A stretch of DNA of 57,135 nt, taken from Kiritimatiellia bacterium (GTDB lineage: Bacteria > Verrucomicrobiota > Kiritimatiellia > CAIVKH01). Position numbers and translations under genes: made by a program. The stretch is from positions 1 through 57,135 of the forward strand of contig JAMLJG010000018.1 of assembly GCA_023953695.1 (NCBI GenBank), read 5' to 3'. Below, in pieces: positions 26,034-35,174 of this stretch (its first letter is position 1; each line of letters begins with the position of its first letter). Below the pieces are notes generated by a model that did not search any database, was not told the DNA's origin, and worked only from the letters and a program-made list of their open reading frames with translations.

Positions 26034-27238
26034 GCGGATCCCAGCTTGGTAAATGTTTCGAGATAGCGGTGCATCGCCGATTTTTCATCGTGATCTTCGC
26101 GGCGAAAAGATGGGTTCACGTGGAGCGGATTGCCCGCGGCTGAGATCAGCATATCTGTCAGCCGATCGGACGATGCAGTGTCGAAGCGATATTCGGCATC
26201 GCGAACCACTTCGCGGAGGCTGCTGTTATCCGCCACAATGGCCGGGCATCCGACCCCCATGGCCTCGAGTGGGGTGAGTCCGTAGCCTTCCATCAGGGAG
26301 GGAAAGATGAGGAGTTCGGAACCCGCATAGAGCGCGGGCAAATCGGCATCCTCGATAAAACCGGGTTCCAGGAGGGCCGAAGGTTCAATCTGGGTTTCTC
26401 GTCGAGCCCCCGCGACATCGCACAATGTGGGCGCTGTTCGCTGCGGGATGCGTCCGCATAGCGCCAGGGGCGGGCAGGGCGCAGCGGTTCTGGCCTTCGC
26501 GTAGGCGCGGATCAGGAACTCGACGTTTTTGCGAACATCGTAGCCGCCGATATAGAGCCAATAGCGCGGAGGCAGATTGTAGCGCGCGCGAACTTCCGCA
26601 ACGCGCAATGCCGCCGCTTCGGGAGTGAACTCCGGGGGGAGCCATGCCGGAATGACAACAAACTTTTCTGGCGCGACGCCGGTCCATTCCGCGATGTCAT
26701 CTCGCGCGTGATGGGATTCTGTGAAAACGACTTGCGCGCGATGTAGATAGCGCTCCGTAAGGCGGGCAAGCATGCGGCGATAACCGAGACGGCCGAAATA
26801 GACGGGGAAGTGGCGATAGATGCAGTCGTGATAGACAATGGCCATTCCGCGCGGGGCGCGAACGCCCCAGAGCGCACCTGGACTAAAAAAGACGGTGTCC
26901 TTTTCGTAGAGGCGGCGATCTGAAAGGAGGCGATGATTCCACGCCATGACATCGAGGACCGGGTGCCGCAGGTGCTTGAAGGGAATCGGTTCAACGCGCA
27001 TGGGCGCCCAATTGGGCATCTGCGCGGTCGGCGCGAGAACAGTCGCGCTGAGTGCGGTTGAATTGAGGTGGCGCGCCAGACCCTGGAGGAGTCGGTTCGT
27101 GTACACGCCCAAGCCCACGGCGCCCATACCCGCCTGCCAGCCGTTGATCGCGATGTGTCGCACTGAGTCTGCGTGGAATGATGAACCGATTTTCGCGGCG
27201 TCCGGTGACGCTGTCACATGGGTGTTATGGGTGTTCAT
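26030..27238 (-). CDS. Glycosyltransferase family 4
   Basis: This 402-residue GT4 enzyme has a mannosyltransferase-like arrangement: GLGVYTNRLLQGLARHL near the N-terminus, IVYHDCIYRHFP and VFTESHHARDDI in the first domain, then YIGGYDVRKNVEFLIRAY and the EX7E site EGYGLTPLEAMGVGCPAIVA. I chose ATG 27238 (MNTHNTH), which has AAGG upstream and removes a 29-residue Arg-rich extension. It overlaps the following GT4 gene by four bases and belongs to the same surface-glycan run. Confidence 0.92.
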   Translation of the reverse strand: MNTHNTHVTASPDAAKIGSSFHADSVRHIAINGWQAGMGAVGLGVYTNRLLQGLARHLNSTALSATVLAPTAQMPNWAPMRVEPIPFKHLRHPVLDVMAWNHRLLSDRRLYEKDTVFFSPGALWGVRAPRGMAIVYHDCIYRHFPVYFGRLGYRRMLARLTERYLHRAQVVFTESHHARDDIAEWTGVAPEKFVVIPAWLPPEFTPEAAALRVAEVRARYNLPPRYWLYIGGYDVRKNVEFLIRAYAKARTAAPCPPLALCGRIPQRTAPTLCDVAGARRETQIEPSALLEPGFIEDADLPALYAGSELLIFPSLMEGYGLTPLEAMGVGCPAIVADNSSLREVVRDAEYRFDTASSDRLTDMLISAAGNPLHVNPSFRREDHDEKSAMHRYLETFTKLGSA

Positions 27239-27337
27239 GCGGCCTTGCTGACGTAGTGGCGGAATAGCCATTAACACGGCTATTGTCAATGGATGTCGCC
27301 GCACACGCCGTCGCGAATGCCGCACAAGAGCGCGCGT

Positions 27338-28147
27338 TCATCGCGGCGGGGTTGCGTGGATTAGGGCGGTTTTGCGCCATTCGCGGCATTCATAGCCGCA
27401 TTGTCTTGTGAGCCAGTCAACACAGGGCTCCAAGGTGCGGACGCCATTGCGGATGTGATAGGCCTGAACGAGCAGTTGTGGCTTGAGCGATTGGAGGGTC
27501 TGTGTTGCGCCGTGCAGGGCTTCGATTTCTGCGCCTTCGATGTCCATCTTGATCAGGTCGAGCTTCTCAATCTTGTTCTGCTGAACCCAGTCATCGAGTT
27601 TGATGACGGGGATGTGCTCTGTGAATTGGAAGCGATTGAGGTTTGGCGTGAGACCTTCTACAGAGCTGATGTCGCCGTGTGTTCGGAAGGAGAGCGTGGT
27701 TGGTTCGTTCCACAATCCTGTCGGGAAAATGGCGATTTTGCGCGACACTTTGTTCAGAGTCGCGTTTCGAGTGAGCAGGGTTCGTTGGCGTTCCGATGGT
27801 TCGAATGCGAAGAGTTTTGAGTTCGGATATTTGAGCGCCCAAGAGATGGAAAACAGCCCTGCCGCAGCTCCGGCATCGAGGACGTGCGAATCGGGTGGGA
27901 GGGGGGAGGGGAGGGCATCAAAATAGGCGCCAATCTCCTGTTCAATCAGGGTTGGGTCGGTGGTGTTCCACCAAGTGGAGTTGACGAGTTTGAGTGGGGT
28001 ATCGCGAAACTGTGAGTGGCGCACGCGCGGATTCCACCGCGCTTCCGCGATTCGGATGCGCAGCTTCAGGCGCTCGACTATGAAGGAGTTGTTGAACATA
28101 CTTGGTGTGGAGTGGGGATATTGCGCAAAATGAGTCGCGTCGTCCAC
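27338..28147 (-). CDS. FkbM family methyltransferase
   Basis: The 269-residue SAM-dependent methyltransferase has the Rossmann loop VLDAGAAAGLFSI near residue 88, FAFEPSERQR, and the family signature LDLIKMDIEGAEIEAL near residue 196. FkbM proteins in polysaccharide loci O-methylate sugars. Start is uncertain: GTG 28147 gives this length, while ATG 28099 (MFNNSF) would shorten it by 16 residues, and neither has a strong ribosome site. It is one of three FkbM genes in the locus, and their sequences are clearly different from one another. Confidence 0.9.
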   Translation of the reverse strand: MDDATHFAQYPHSTPSMFNNSFIVERLKLRIRIAEARWNPRVRHSQFRDTPLKLVNSTWWNTTDPTLIEQEIGAYFDALPSPLPPDSHVLDAGAAAGLFSISWALKYPNSKLFAFEPSERQRTLLTRNATLNKVSRKIAIFPTGLWNEPTTLSFRTHGDISSVEGLTPNLNRFQFTEHIPVIKLDDWVQQNKIEKLDLIKMDIEGAEIEALHGATQTLQSLKPQLLVQAYHIRNGVRTLEPCVDWLTRQCGYECREWRKTALIHATPPR

Positions 28148-28187
28148 ACCTTGCTATTCCCGTTATTCGCGATAGTTTTTCGGCTGG

Positions 28188-29588
28188 TCATGGAGGGGGG
28201 TGTCGCGTCCACTGGTTCATCCAAATATGGAAAAATTCGCGAACGGTGATATCCATGCCACGGATGCCCCGCCAGACTGTCCACCAGTTGTTGATGCATG
28301 CCTGGGCTATACCCGGTGCGATGATTAGGCCGAGAATGTTCCAGCGCGGTGTGAGAAGCGCGCTCAGAAGAACGGATGCGATTCCTGCGCCGAAGAAGAA
28401 GGGGACAAAAGGATTCCGGTTTTCCGTTGCGACAAGAGCCGTGTATTGACCCTGGTGAGCACCAAGGAGGGTGACGATCAGCAGCAGGATCAGGAGGTTC
28501 GTCGAGAGGAGCGGTGTTTGCGAGCGGACGAGGTGAAGGGCCGTCTCGCCGAAGACAAGAAGGACGATCGAGCCCGCGGCGAAGGTGATCAGAAAGCAGG
28601 TGACGCGGCGGGCGAATAGTGGCGCCACTGAGCGGTTTCCCTCGGCCACTCGAAGCTGTGCGATGTAGGGGATTTTGACGCCGACCCACAAGCCGCTCAC
28701 TTGAGACAACGTTCCGATGAGTTGAACGCTCAATCCGTAAGAAGCCGTCGCGCGCAGGTCGAGGAAGGCGCTGCAAAGCAGTGTGTTTGCCTGCGCGACC
28801 ATAAAGGCGGCCAAAGCGCCCATGCCATTGCGCCAGGCCAATGGCCAGAGGGTCCTGATGAGCGACCAATCGGTGCGCGGATTGGTTGCTTTTAGTTCGG
28901 GGATCGCGCGGAGGAAACGACGGCGCACGAGGGTCCAGGTGAGGAACCCGGTTGTTGCCTGGCCGAGCACCAGCGCCCAGGCGCGCCATCCGAGCAGGAG
29001 GCCGATCAACGATAGCGAGAGACCCAGCAGAGCAGCCGTCATTTGAGATTGTTGTGTTTCGCGGACGCGATCGAGTCCATTGAGGAGAGCGGACCAGATG
29101 CTGCCGGAAAAATTGACTGCAAATCCCAAGGCATAGACAAACCATGCGATGCGCAAAGAGGCAGCCCACTCCAGCTCAGAGGTTTGACGCCAGACCCAAT
29201 AGCTTCCCGCTGTGGCGAGCAGGAAGAATATGGCGAGCCCGACAAAGCGATAGAACTGAACGAAGGTATGTACCAAGGGGGCGAGGCGATGGGCGGGAGA
29301 CGACGTGGCGTCTTCAGCCCGCGTGGGCAGCCCCATTGCGCGCGGGGCGCTCGCGCCGGCCCAGAGGTAGGCTGTGTTGATGCTGACTGTATAGGCGAAG
29401 CCCAGTTCCAGGAGAGCTGAAAAGGCTCCGAGCGCAGTGAAAACGTACCAGAGCCCCAGTTCATCGCGTGGGATGAGGCGAACGGCGAGGGGCAAGATGA
29501 TTACTGCAGCGCCCACGCGCAGCGCTGTGTTGAGCCAGCTCCAGAGAAGGGCTGACCGATGTGCGCGCTGGATGAGAGCTTTTAGCAT
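28188..29588 (-). CDS. Wzx-like polysaccharide flippase
   Basis: The 466-residue protein has about 12 membrane helices in two halves, the MOP/MATE-superfamily architecture of lipid-linked oligosaccharide flippases. The opening helix set (LLWSWLNTALRVGAAVIILPLA, seen as LNTALRVGAAVIILPLAVRL) and GMGALAAFMVAQANTLLC in the middle fit polysaccharide biosynthesis exporters. It would move undecaprenyl-linked units across the inner membrane to the polymerase. It lies between two FkbM genes on the same strand. Confidence 0.87.
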   Translation of the reverse strand: MLKALIQRAHRSALLWSWLNTALRVGAAVIILPLAVRLIPRDELGLWYVFTALGAFSALLELGFAYTVSINTAYLWAGASAPRAMGLPTRAEDATSSPAHRLAPLVHTFVQFYRFVGLAIFFLLATAGSYWVWRQTSELEWAASLRIAWFVYALGFAVNFSGSIWSALLNGLDRVRETQQSQMTAALLGLSLSLIGLLLGWRAWALVLGQATTGFLTWTLVRRRFLRAIPELKATNPRTDWSLIRTLWPLAWRNGMGALAAFMVAQANTLLCSAFLDLRATASYGLSVQLIGTLSQVSGLWVGVKIPYIAQLRVAEGNRSVAPLFARRVTCFLITFAAGSIVLLVFGETALHLVRSQTPLLSTNLLILLLIVTLLGAHQGQYTALVATENRNPFVPFFFGAGIASVLLSALLTPRWNILGLIIAPGIAQACINNWWTVWRGIRGMDITVREFFHIWMNQWTRHPPP

Positions 29589-29625
29589 GGATCGGGACTA
29601 TGCGGGATGGTGGTGAAGCCAGTCG

Positions 29626-30405
29626 CTATGCCGGGTTCCGTGTTGCCCGCCAAAGATCTGGATTACTGACTCCCTGTAGAACAGAAAACCCGTGAGCGAT
29701 GAAGTGGTTTCGCAGCTCTTCCGGCGACTTATTCTCGCGGGGATGCACTTCGAGGAGGATAGTTTGCACCGAGTTCCAGAGTCCTTCCGGTAGAGCGGCG
29801 AGGATTTCGTATTCGTCGCCTTCGCAGTCAATTTTCAGCAAATCAATCGAGGGGCGCCCTTCCTCCTCCCATACGGTGGCGATGTTGCGTAGGTTGAGCT
29901 GGATGGCCTCGCCCGATGTGGCGTGGCGACTGGTTTGGCCATAGGACTCAAAGGGGATGAATGCGTTGACTGTTTGATCTTTTTCGCTGAGGCCGAAAGG
30001 GCGGATTTGCCACGCAGCGCCTTCCCACTCGGCCTGGTTCTTGGCGAGCAGCTCAAAGGTTGGAGCCGAGGGTTCGAAGGAGGTGATCTGCGCCTCCGGA
30101 AAACGGCGGAGCAGCCAGATCGCGAAGCAGCCAATGTTGCCGCCAATGTCCCACACGCGCTTGGGGGGTGTGGCGGGAAGCAGTTCGCCATACGTCTCTG
30201 CGATGAAGACCTCGCCGACTGCGGTTTTGTTGTATTTCGGGCGAACCCAAATTGCGCCGCGCCCGCGCAGGCGCAATCGCGTGAGGCGCGTCTCCTCCTT
30301 CAGGGAGTAGCGGAGCGATGCCGCGACGCGCCAGTCCACGAATACGCGGCGATATTGCAAGAGGGAATGGATTTTTCGGATGAAGGTTGAGGATTTGGCG
30401 GTCAT
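29626..30405 (-). CDS. FkbM family methyltransferase
   Basis: A 259-residue FkbM enzyme. The SAM-binding loop is RVWDIGGNIGCFAIWLL near residue 80, followed by ITSFEPSAPTFELL, and the family core IDLLKIDCEGDEYEILAALP near residue 185. EVHPRE near residue 220 is a further conserved element. The likely role is O-methylation of a sugar of the surface glycan. It lies 81 bases after the tandem GT4 gene and 37 bases before the flippase. Confidence 0.9.
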   Translation of the reverse strand: MTAKSSTFIRKIHSLLQYRRVFVDWRVAASLRYSLKEETRLTRLRLRGRGAIWVRPKYNKTAVGEVFIAETYGELLPATPPKRVWDIGGNIGCFAIWLLRRFPEAQITSFEPSAPTFELLAKNQAEWEGAAWQIRPFGLSEKDQTVNAFIPFESYGQTSRHATSGEAIQLNLRNIATVWEEEGRPSIDLLKIDCEGDEYEILAALPEGLWNSVQTILLEVHPRENKSPEELRNHFIAHGFSVLQGVSNPDLWRATRNPA

Positions 30406-30486
30406 GGGGATGTCAGGCGACGATTATGCACAGATTTTCGGCGGTGCAAATGGTGGATCGCGAGAAGGGGCTGAGGTCGAGCGGGG

Positions 30487-32739
30487 TCATGGTCGGTTTG
30501 CGAGTATCTCAGAGAGTGTGATGTGCAGCTTTCCATACACGATTTCAGGGTCGTATTTCTTTGCGCGCTCGATGCCGCTTGCTCCCATTTGCTTACGCAG
30601 CTCGGGATTGCGGATGAGTTCCCGCAGTCGCGCGGCGAAGCGTTCGATGTCGCTGGGGGCAACAAGGAAACCCTCTATGCCGTCGGTGAAGGAGTTGGAG
30701 ACGCCATCCACATTGCTTGCCACGATGGGGCGGCCATTGAGCATGGCTTCAAGGGGGATTCGCGCATGGCCTTCGTATAGAGAGGTCATAGCGACGATGT
30801 CGGCCGCCGCGAGAAAGTGAGGGCCGGGGTCGCGAGGGGAGATGAATGCACAGTTGGTGAGCTGCAAATCGGCTGCCAAGGCCTTGAGTGCGTTTTCCTC
30901 GGGGCCGGTTTCCACCGTGCCTACAAGCCAGAGTTTTGCTCGCGGTTCGACGCTGCAGATGTGTTTCCAGCTCCGAAGAAGCCAGTCCACTCGCTTTTGA
31001 TCCGCGAATCTCCCGACGCTCACGACATGACAGTCGTTCGGATTCCAGCCATATTTTTCGCGTATCCGCTGTCGCGCGGCCTCGCTGATGACCTCGCGCG
31101 GCGAAACGGCATTCGAAATCAGGACGCCGCGCTCCTCTGGGATGAGGCGGCGAATCAAGTACTGATAGTAGTTTCCTTCGGAGAGCACTAGGGATCGCTC
31201 CGCCAGTTTGCAGGGAAGCCATTCGGCGAGGTGATTGCGGACAATGCGAAAGGTGTCCCAATCTGTATAGAACGCCGGCCACTCGGCGATGTAGGCACTG
31301 GGAATGTTGAGGTATTTTGCGACAAGCGCCCCAACGGGGCCTGCGGGCTGACCGTGAAGAATCACAAGATCTGGTTTGAGGGTCCGAAGTGCGCGCCAGA
31401 GCGCGGGCGCTGCGCGGAGCCACTTGGCGGGGCGGATGGGTCTGATTTCAGAGAAGGGCACGCGATAGCGCTCGCAATAGCGCGCTATGGCTCCGCGCCC
31501 GCCGGCGATCACGGATTGATCAAACATGGGCGCGAGATGACGCAGCATTGCGACGACGAGAGGGGGGCCGCCTCCGGGGCCGTCGAGATGGAGAATGTGA
31601 GCAATTTTGGGTCGAGGCCGCGCGGAAACTGCTTCTATGAGGCGCGGCGCAATGCGCTCGGGTGTATAGTTCTGAACGGAGATTTGGCCCGCCGCGCCCA
31701 ATCGCTTGCAAAGTTCAGGTTGCTCGATGAGGCGACAGAGCGCGTGGGCAAAGCCTGCTGTATCGCCGGGAGGGACCAACAGACCTTCGATGTTGTCTGA
31801 AATGATGCTGCGCGGGCCATCTACATCTGTGGAGACGATGGGCTTGCTCGCGAGCATCGCTTCGATGATGACGTTGCCGAAGGTCTCGAAGAGAGCCGTG
31901 TGTGCGAAGATGTCGCCCGCGGCAATGAATTCAGAGCCCTTGAATTCTCCACCTTCAATCCATGTGACTTTGCTTTCCAGGCCCAATTCGCCCGCGAGTT
32001 GTTTCCATTCCGCGTCCTTGGGGCCGTGTCCCACAATCCAGAGATGAGCGTTCGGATGGACCTCCGCCACCGTGCGCCAGCTCTCGAGGAGCCAATCATT
32101 GCGCTTTTGCTGGTCGAGGCGACCGACGCTGATGACGTTGCACGAATAGCGATTGAATGCGTATTGCTTGCGCAACGCTTCGATGCGCTCGGGGCGCGGG
32201 TCGCCGTTGAACGGAATGGCGTTGGGCACCACGCCGATACGTTCTTCAGGGGCGAGGTGGCGGAGGAGAAATTGATAGCGACTGCTTTCGGTCAGACAGA
32301 TGACTTTGTGAGAAAAGCGGCAGGCGACTTTTTCGACAATATAGTTTCGGATGCAGCGCGCGAGGTCCCAGTCCGAGTAGAAGGCCGGCCAGCGCGCGAT
32401 ATAGACGCAATGGGGAACGCGCGCGAATCGGCTGGCCAGCGCGCCGGCAAAGCCACCCCATTGTCCGTGCAGGATGACGACCTCGGGGCGGATCTTGCGC
32501 AGTCTGCGCCAGGTTTGCCAGATGCCGAGAGCCAGCGTCCTTTTTCGGTCGAGCCCGGTGCGAAAATGGGGGGTGTTGGTCTTTTCGCAATACGCCGCAA
32601 TGCGGCCCGCGCCTCCGTGGATGACCGATTGCTCATAAACTTCAGTCAGAATGCCCAGTTGCGTGATGACGGACTGTGGTCCACCACCGGGCCCATCGTC
32701 GTGAATAATGTGGGTGAGTCGGGGGCGAGGAGCGCTCAT
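30487..32739 (-). CDS. Tandem double GT4 glycosyltransferase
   Basis: The 750-residue protein is two complete GT4 enzymes in one chain. Copy 1 (residues ~7-375) begins LTHIIHDDGPGGGPQSV and has NVISVGRLDQQKRNDWLL and the motif ETFGNVIIEAML. Copy 2 (residues ~378-750) begins IAHILHLDGPGGGPPLVV, with HVVSVGRFADQKRVDWLL and EGHARIPLEAML. The copies are about one third to one half identical by eye, so this is an internal duplication. Each half keeps the EX7E pair, so both may be active, adding two sugars in turn. A third relative is the gene just upstream, which it overlaps by four bases. Confidence 0.9.
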   Translation of the reverse strand: MSAPRPRLTHIIHDDGPGGGPQSVITQLGILTEVYEQSVIHGGAGRIAAYCEKTNTPHFRTGLDRKRTLALGIWQTWRRLRKIRPEVVILHGQWGGFAGALASRFARVPHCVYIARWPAFYSDWDLARCIRNYIVEKVACRFSHKVICLTESSRYQFLLRHLAPEERIGVVPNAIPFNGDPRPERIEALRKQYAFNRYSCNVISVGRLDQQKRNDWLLESWRTVAEVHPNAHLWIVGHGPKDAEWKQLAGELGLESKVTWIEGGEFKGSEFIAAGDIFAHTALFETFGNVIIEAMLASKPIVSTDVDGPRSIISDNIEGLLVPPGDTAGFAHALCRLIEQPELCKRLGAAGQISVQNYTPERIAPRLIEAVSARPRPKIAHILHLDGPGGGPPLVVAMLRHLAPMFDQSVIAGGRGAIARYCERYRVPFSEIRPIRPAKWLRAAPALWRALRTLKPDLVILHGQPAGPVGALVAKYLNIPSAYIAEWPAFYTDWDTFRIVRNHLAEWLPCKLAERSLVLSEGNYYQYLIRRLIPEERGVLISNAVSPREVISEAARQRIREKYGWNPNDCHVVSVGRFADQKRVDWLLRSWKHICSVEPRAKLWLVGTVETGPEENALKALAADLQLTNCAFISPRDPGPHFLAAADIVAMTSLYEGHARIPLEAMLNGRPIVASNVDGVSNSFTDGIEGFLVAPSDIERFAARLRELIRNPELRKQMGASGIERAKKYDPEIVYGKLHITLSEILANRP

Positions 32740-33902
32740 GGTGCGGCTCCTCCGACGATGAGAGACTGGAGGAGGGGTCGCGCGCGGTGGCGAAACGCGT
32801 CTGGCTCAAATCGAGCGATGTGGGATCGGCCGCTCGCGCCCAACTGCGCTCGTTGCGCGGGATCTTGGATGAGCGCCGCCAGGGCTTCGGATATCGCAGG
32901 AACATCGCTGAGCGGCGTGAGTATGCCACCTCCAGAATCGTGCGCGCTGATGCGGATGCCATCGGCTTCCATCGCAACGAAGGGTTTGCCGCAACCCATC
33001 GCCATCAGCGGTAGGCGGGAATGCAGTTCATAGAGGTTTGTCATGGCGACAAGGTCGGCGGCGGCGACATAGTGGATGAGCGGGTGTTCTGGAGAAATGA
33101 TGTCGCAATGTCGGAGCGCCAAGCGCTTGTGGAGGGCGTGTAGCTCGGCCTCGCGCGGGCCGGTTCCCACGATCGTCAAATGAGCGCCCAAATCCTTTTC
33201 TTCCACAAAGGCCCATGCGCGCAGAAGCCAGTCGAGCCGCGCGCGGGCATTGAACGGACCCGCATAGACCACGCGACAGGTCGGCGGTGGCTCCTGTGGC
33301 CGCGAGGGAAATGGCGATGGTGTTTGCGGCGGTGGGACACTGTCCGGGTCGAACATTTTGGGGAGCAAGTGGAAGTTGGACTCCGGAATCCATTCGCGCA
33401 GCAAAAACTGATAGCGACTTCCGTTTGCGGGAACCACCACTCTGTCCACTTTGCGAAGGATTGTATGCAAAACCAGATAGTTCCGCGCGACGCGGAGCAA
33501 AGTGCGATCGCGATAGATTAGATCCGAGAGAGCGATGTAGAGGACCTTCTTGACCCCTGCCTTCTTTGCGATTCGGACGCCATGCCAGGCGGCGCGAACG
33601 CCGATGAGGATCAAGATGTCAGGCCGCGCGGCGCGCAAGTGACGGGCCAGGAAGAACGAGGCGCGATATTGAAATCGCAGCTTCGTTCGGGTCGGGATGT
33701 TCCCGAAATTGCAGGGGCTTGTCTTGTGCCCAAGCCAGACGGATATCTGGGCATCCGGTTCCCACGCTCGCGCCAAATCGGCGGCATATTGAGCGTATTC
33801 GCCGTAGGCATCCTGCTCGACCCAAAACAGAATGGTCGGGCGCGCAACGGAGTCGCTGCGAGCCGCGGTTTGCTGGGTTGTGCTGGGTGTTGGGGTCGGC
33901 AT
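32736..33902 (-). CDS. GT4-like glycosyltransferase with degenerate EX7E motif
   Basis: The 388-residue protein has the same plan as each half of the tandem enzyme: a first domain with SRYQFLLREWIPESNF, then VVYAGPFNARARLDWLLRAW and the phosphate-binding region VGTGPREAELHAL. The active-site motif reads ELHSRLPLMAMG, so the second Glu of EX7E is Met. This may reduce or change activity. It overlaps the tandem gene by four bases, and the three units probably arose by repeated duplication. Confidence 0.85.
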   Translation of the reverse strand: MPTPTPSTTQQTAARSDSVARPTILFWVEQDAYGEYAQYAADLARAWEPDAQISVWLGHKTSPCNFGNIPTRTKLRFQYRASFFLARHLRAARPDILILIGVRAAWHGVRIAKKAGVKKVLYIALSDLIYRDRTLLRVARNYLVLHTILRKVDRVVVPANGSRYQFLLREWIPESNFHLLPKMFDPDSVPPPQTPSPFPSRPQEPPPTCRVVYAGPFNARARLDWLLRAWAFVEEKDLGAHLTIVGTGPREAELHALHKRLALRHCDIISPEHPLIHYVAAADLVAMTNLYELHSRLPLMAMGCGKPFVAMEADGIRISAHDSGGGILTPLSDVPAISEALAALIQDPAQRAQLGASGRSHIARFEPDAFRHRARPLLQSLIVGGAAP

Positions 33903-33911
33903 GAGTTGAGT

Positions 33912-34277
33912 CTATGCGCTGTCGCGCGCCACAACGCATTCCCAGCCGGGGGCCGGGGTGAAGGGTTCAGGTGAACGGGCCGTGAAGCGGGCCGCCTCAA
34001 GGTTCTCTAATGCCAAAGGGTAGATCCGGTTGTCGGCGGCGTGGCATACAATGGCGATTTTGTCGGGATCGAGTCGCATAAAGAGCGTGGCGAAATAGTC
34101 CAGGGCTGCGGCATCGTACGCACGGAGGCTTGCAGCGTCGGGTCGGACGCAGATATGCAGGATATTGCGCAGCGTTCCGTCGGGCTCTGTTCCTCTGTCA
34201 ACTTCCGGCATTCCGCTAATGGTGCACCTCTCAATCCAGATAGTATCGTTGCCACGGAGTGCACCCAGACCGCAAGC
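33912..34277 (-). pseudogene. Partial, decayed copy of the DUF362 gene
   Basis: The last ~80 codons (ALDYFATLFMRLDP, then RFTARSPEPFTPAPGWEC) match the C-terminus of the full DUF362 gene at 35175-36611, and the nucleotide match over 33930-34130 versus 35198-35400 is about 85% by eye. Farther upstream only GNDTIW and a scrambled DG-LR stretch survive, so the rest is lost. No start or ribosome site supports expression. It marks an old tandem duplication with a methyltransferase gene now lying between the two copies. Confidence 0.75.
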
Positions 34278-34324
34278 AATTCTCGTTGGGGAAGCGAGGA
34301 GGGGGGGGCGACGGTGACGATGTT

Positions 34325-35098
34325 CTACTTGTTGGGACTCAGGCCACGCGTTGCGAAGATATACGATTCATCAAAATGGATCTCGCGCGACACGTGGAAG
34401 CCCGCTTGTTCGAGTGCAACCGCGCTTTGCTCGTATGGAATTGGGCACCAGGGGTGATATTCGCAGGCGATCGAGATGGCGGGAGGCATGACTGACAGAT
34501 GAGCACAAACCCAATTGATGATTTCGCCTTCGGCTCCCTCGCAATCAAGTTTGATGAAGAGATGCCTTGCTGAACCCCATTCGAAAGTATTCAGCGAAAC
34601 CGTCTTCATTTCGCGCGGATTGTCCCCTTGGAGCAGATAGCTGGATGATCTTCCCTCGCCGCTGTCGCTGAACGTTACGATTCGTTCATTTTCTGCCAAT
34701 GGATGAGGAACGAGTTCGACGCGCCCTGGCGCATTCCGATCCAAATTGCGATGCAGGAGGTCGAAGTTCGCTTCGTTCGGCTCAAACGCCACAATTCTGG
34801 CGCGAGGATGGCAATGTGCGGCGAGACACGAGACGGAGCCAATGTTTGCGCCCACGTCGAGAAATAGATCAATTGGGGGGCAATGGGAGAGGCCATACAC
34901 ATCAGCCAAGAACGGCTCGAATACCTGGCCCCAATTGGTTAGGAGGGATCCTTGTGGTTCCATGACAATGCCGTTTCGATGAACAACGCGATGACATTCC
35001 CGGACCAATCCGTACCGCGCCAGAAGAACGGGGAGCCAGTTGCGGCAATGCCGTATGACGGTCAGGAGCGTGGCAATTTTTCTTCGGAGTTTATGCAT
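34325..35098 (-). CDS. FkbM family methyltransferase
   Basis: The 257-residue enzyme has the SAM loop LFLDVGANIGSVSCLAAH near residue 78, IVAFEPNEANFDLLHRNL and the core HLFIKLDCEGAEGEIINWV near residue 190. It ends with ACEYHPWCPIPYEQ. I chose ATG 35098 (MHKLRRKI) because an upstream extension would run into the DUF362 gene. It is the third FkbM gene of the locus and lies between the full DUF362 gene and its decayed copy. Confidence 0.9.
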   Translation of the reverse strand: MHKLRRKIATLLTVIRHCRNWLPVLLARYGLVRECHRVVHRNGIVMEPQGSLLTNWGQVFEPFLADVYGLSHCPPIDLFLDVGANIGSVSCLAAHCHPRARIVAFEPNEANFDLLHRNLDRNAPGRVELVPHPLAENERIVTFSDSGEGRSSSYLLQGDNPREMKTVSLNTFEWGSARHLFIKLDCEGAEGEIINWVCAHLSVMPPAISIACEYHPWCPIPYEQSAVALEQAGFHVSREIHFDESYIFATRGLSPNK

Positions 35099-35174
35099 AC
35101 TGAAAAGTCCTGCGTGAGAGCCTATTTCGTGGGAATAAGATAGCAACGCTTCCGGGCGAAAGGGAATCCCGATT

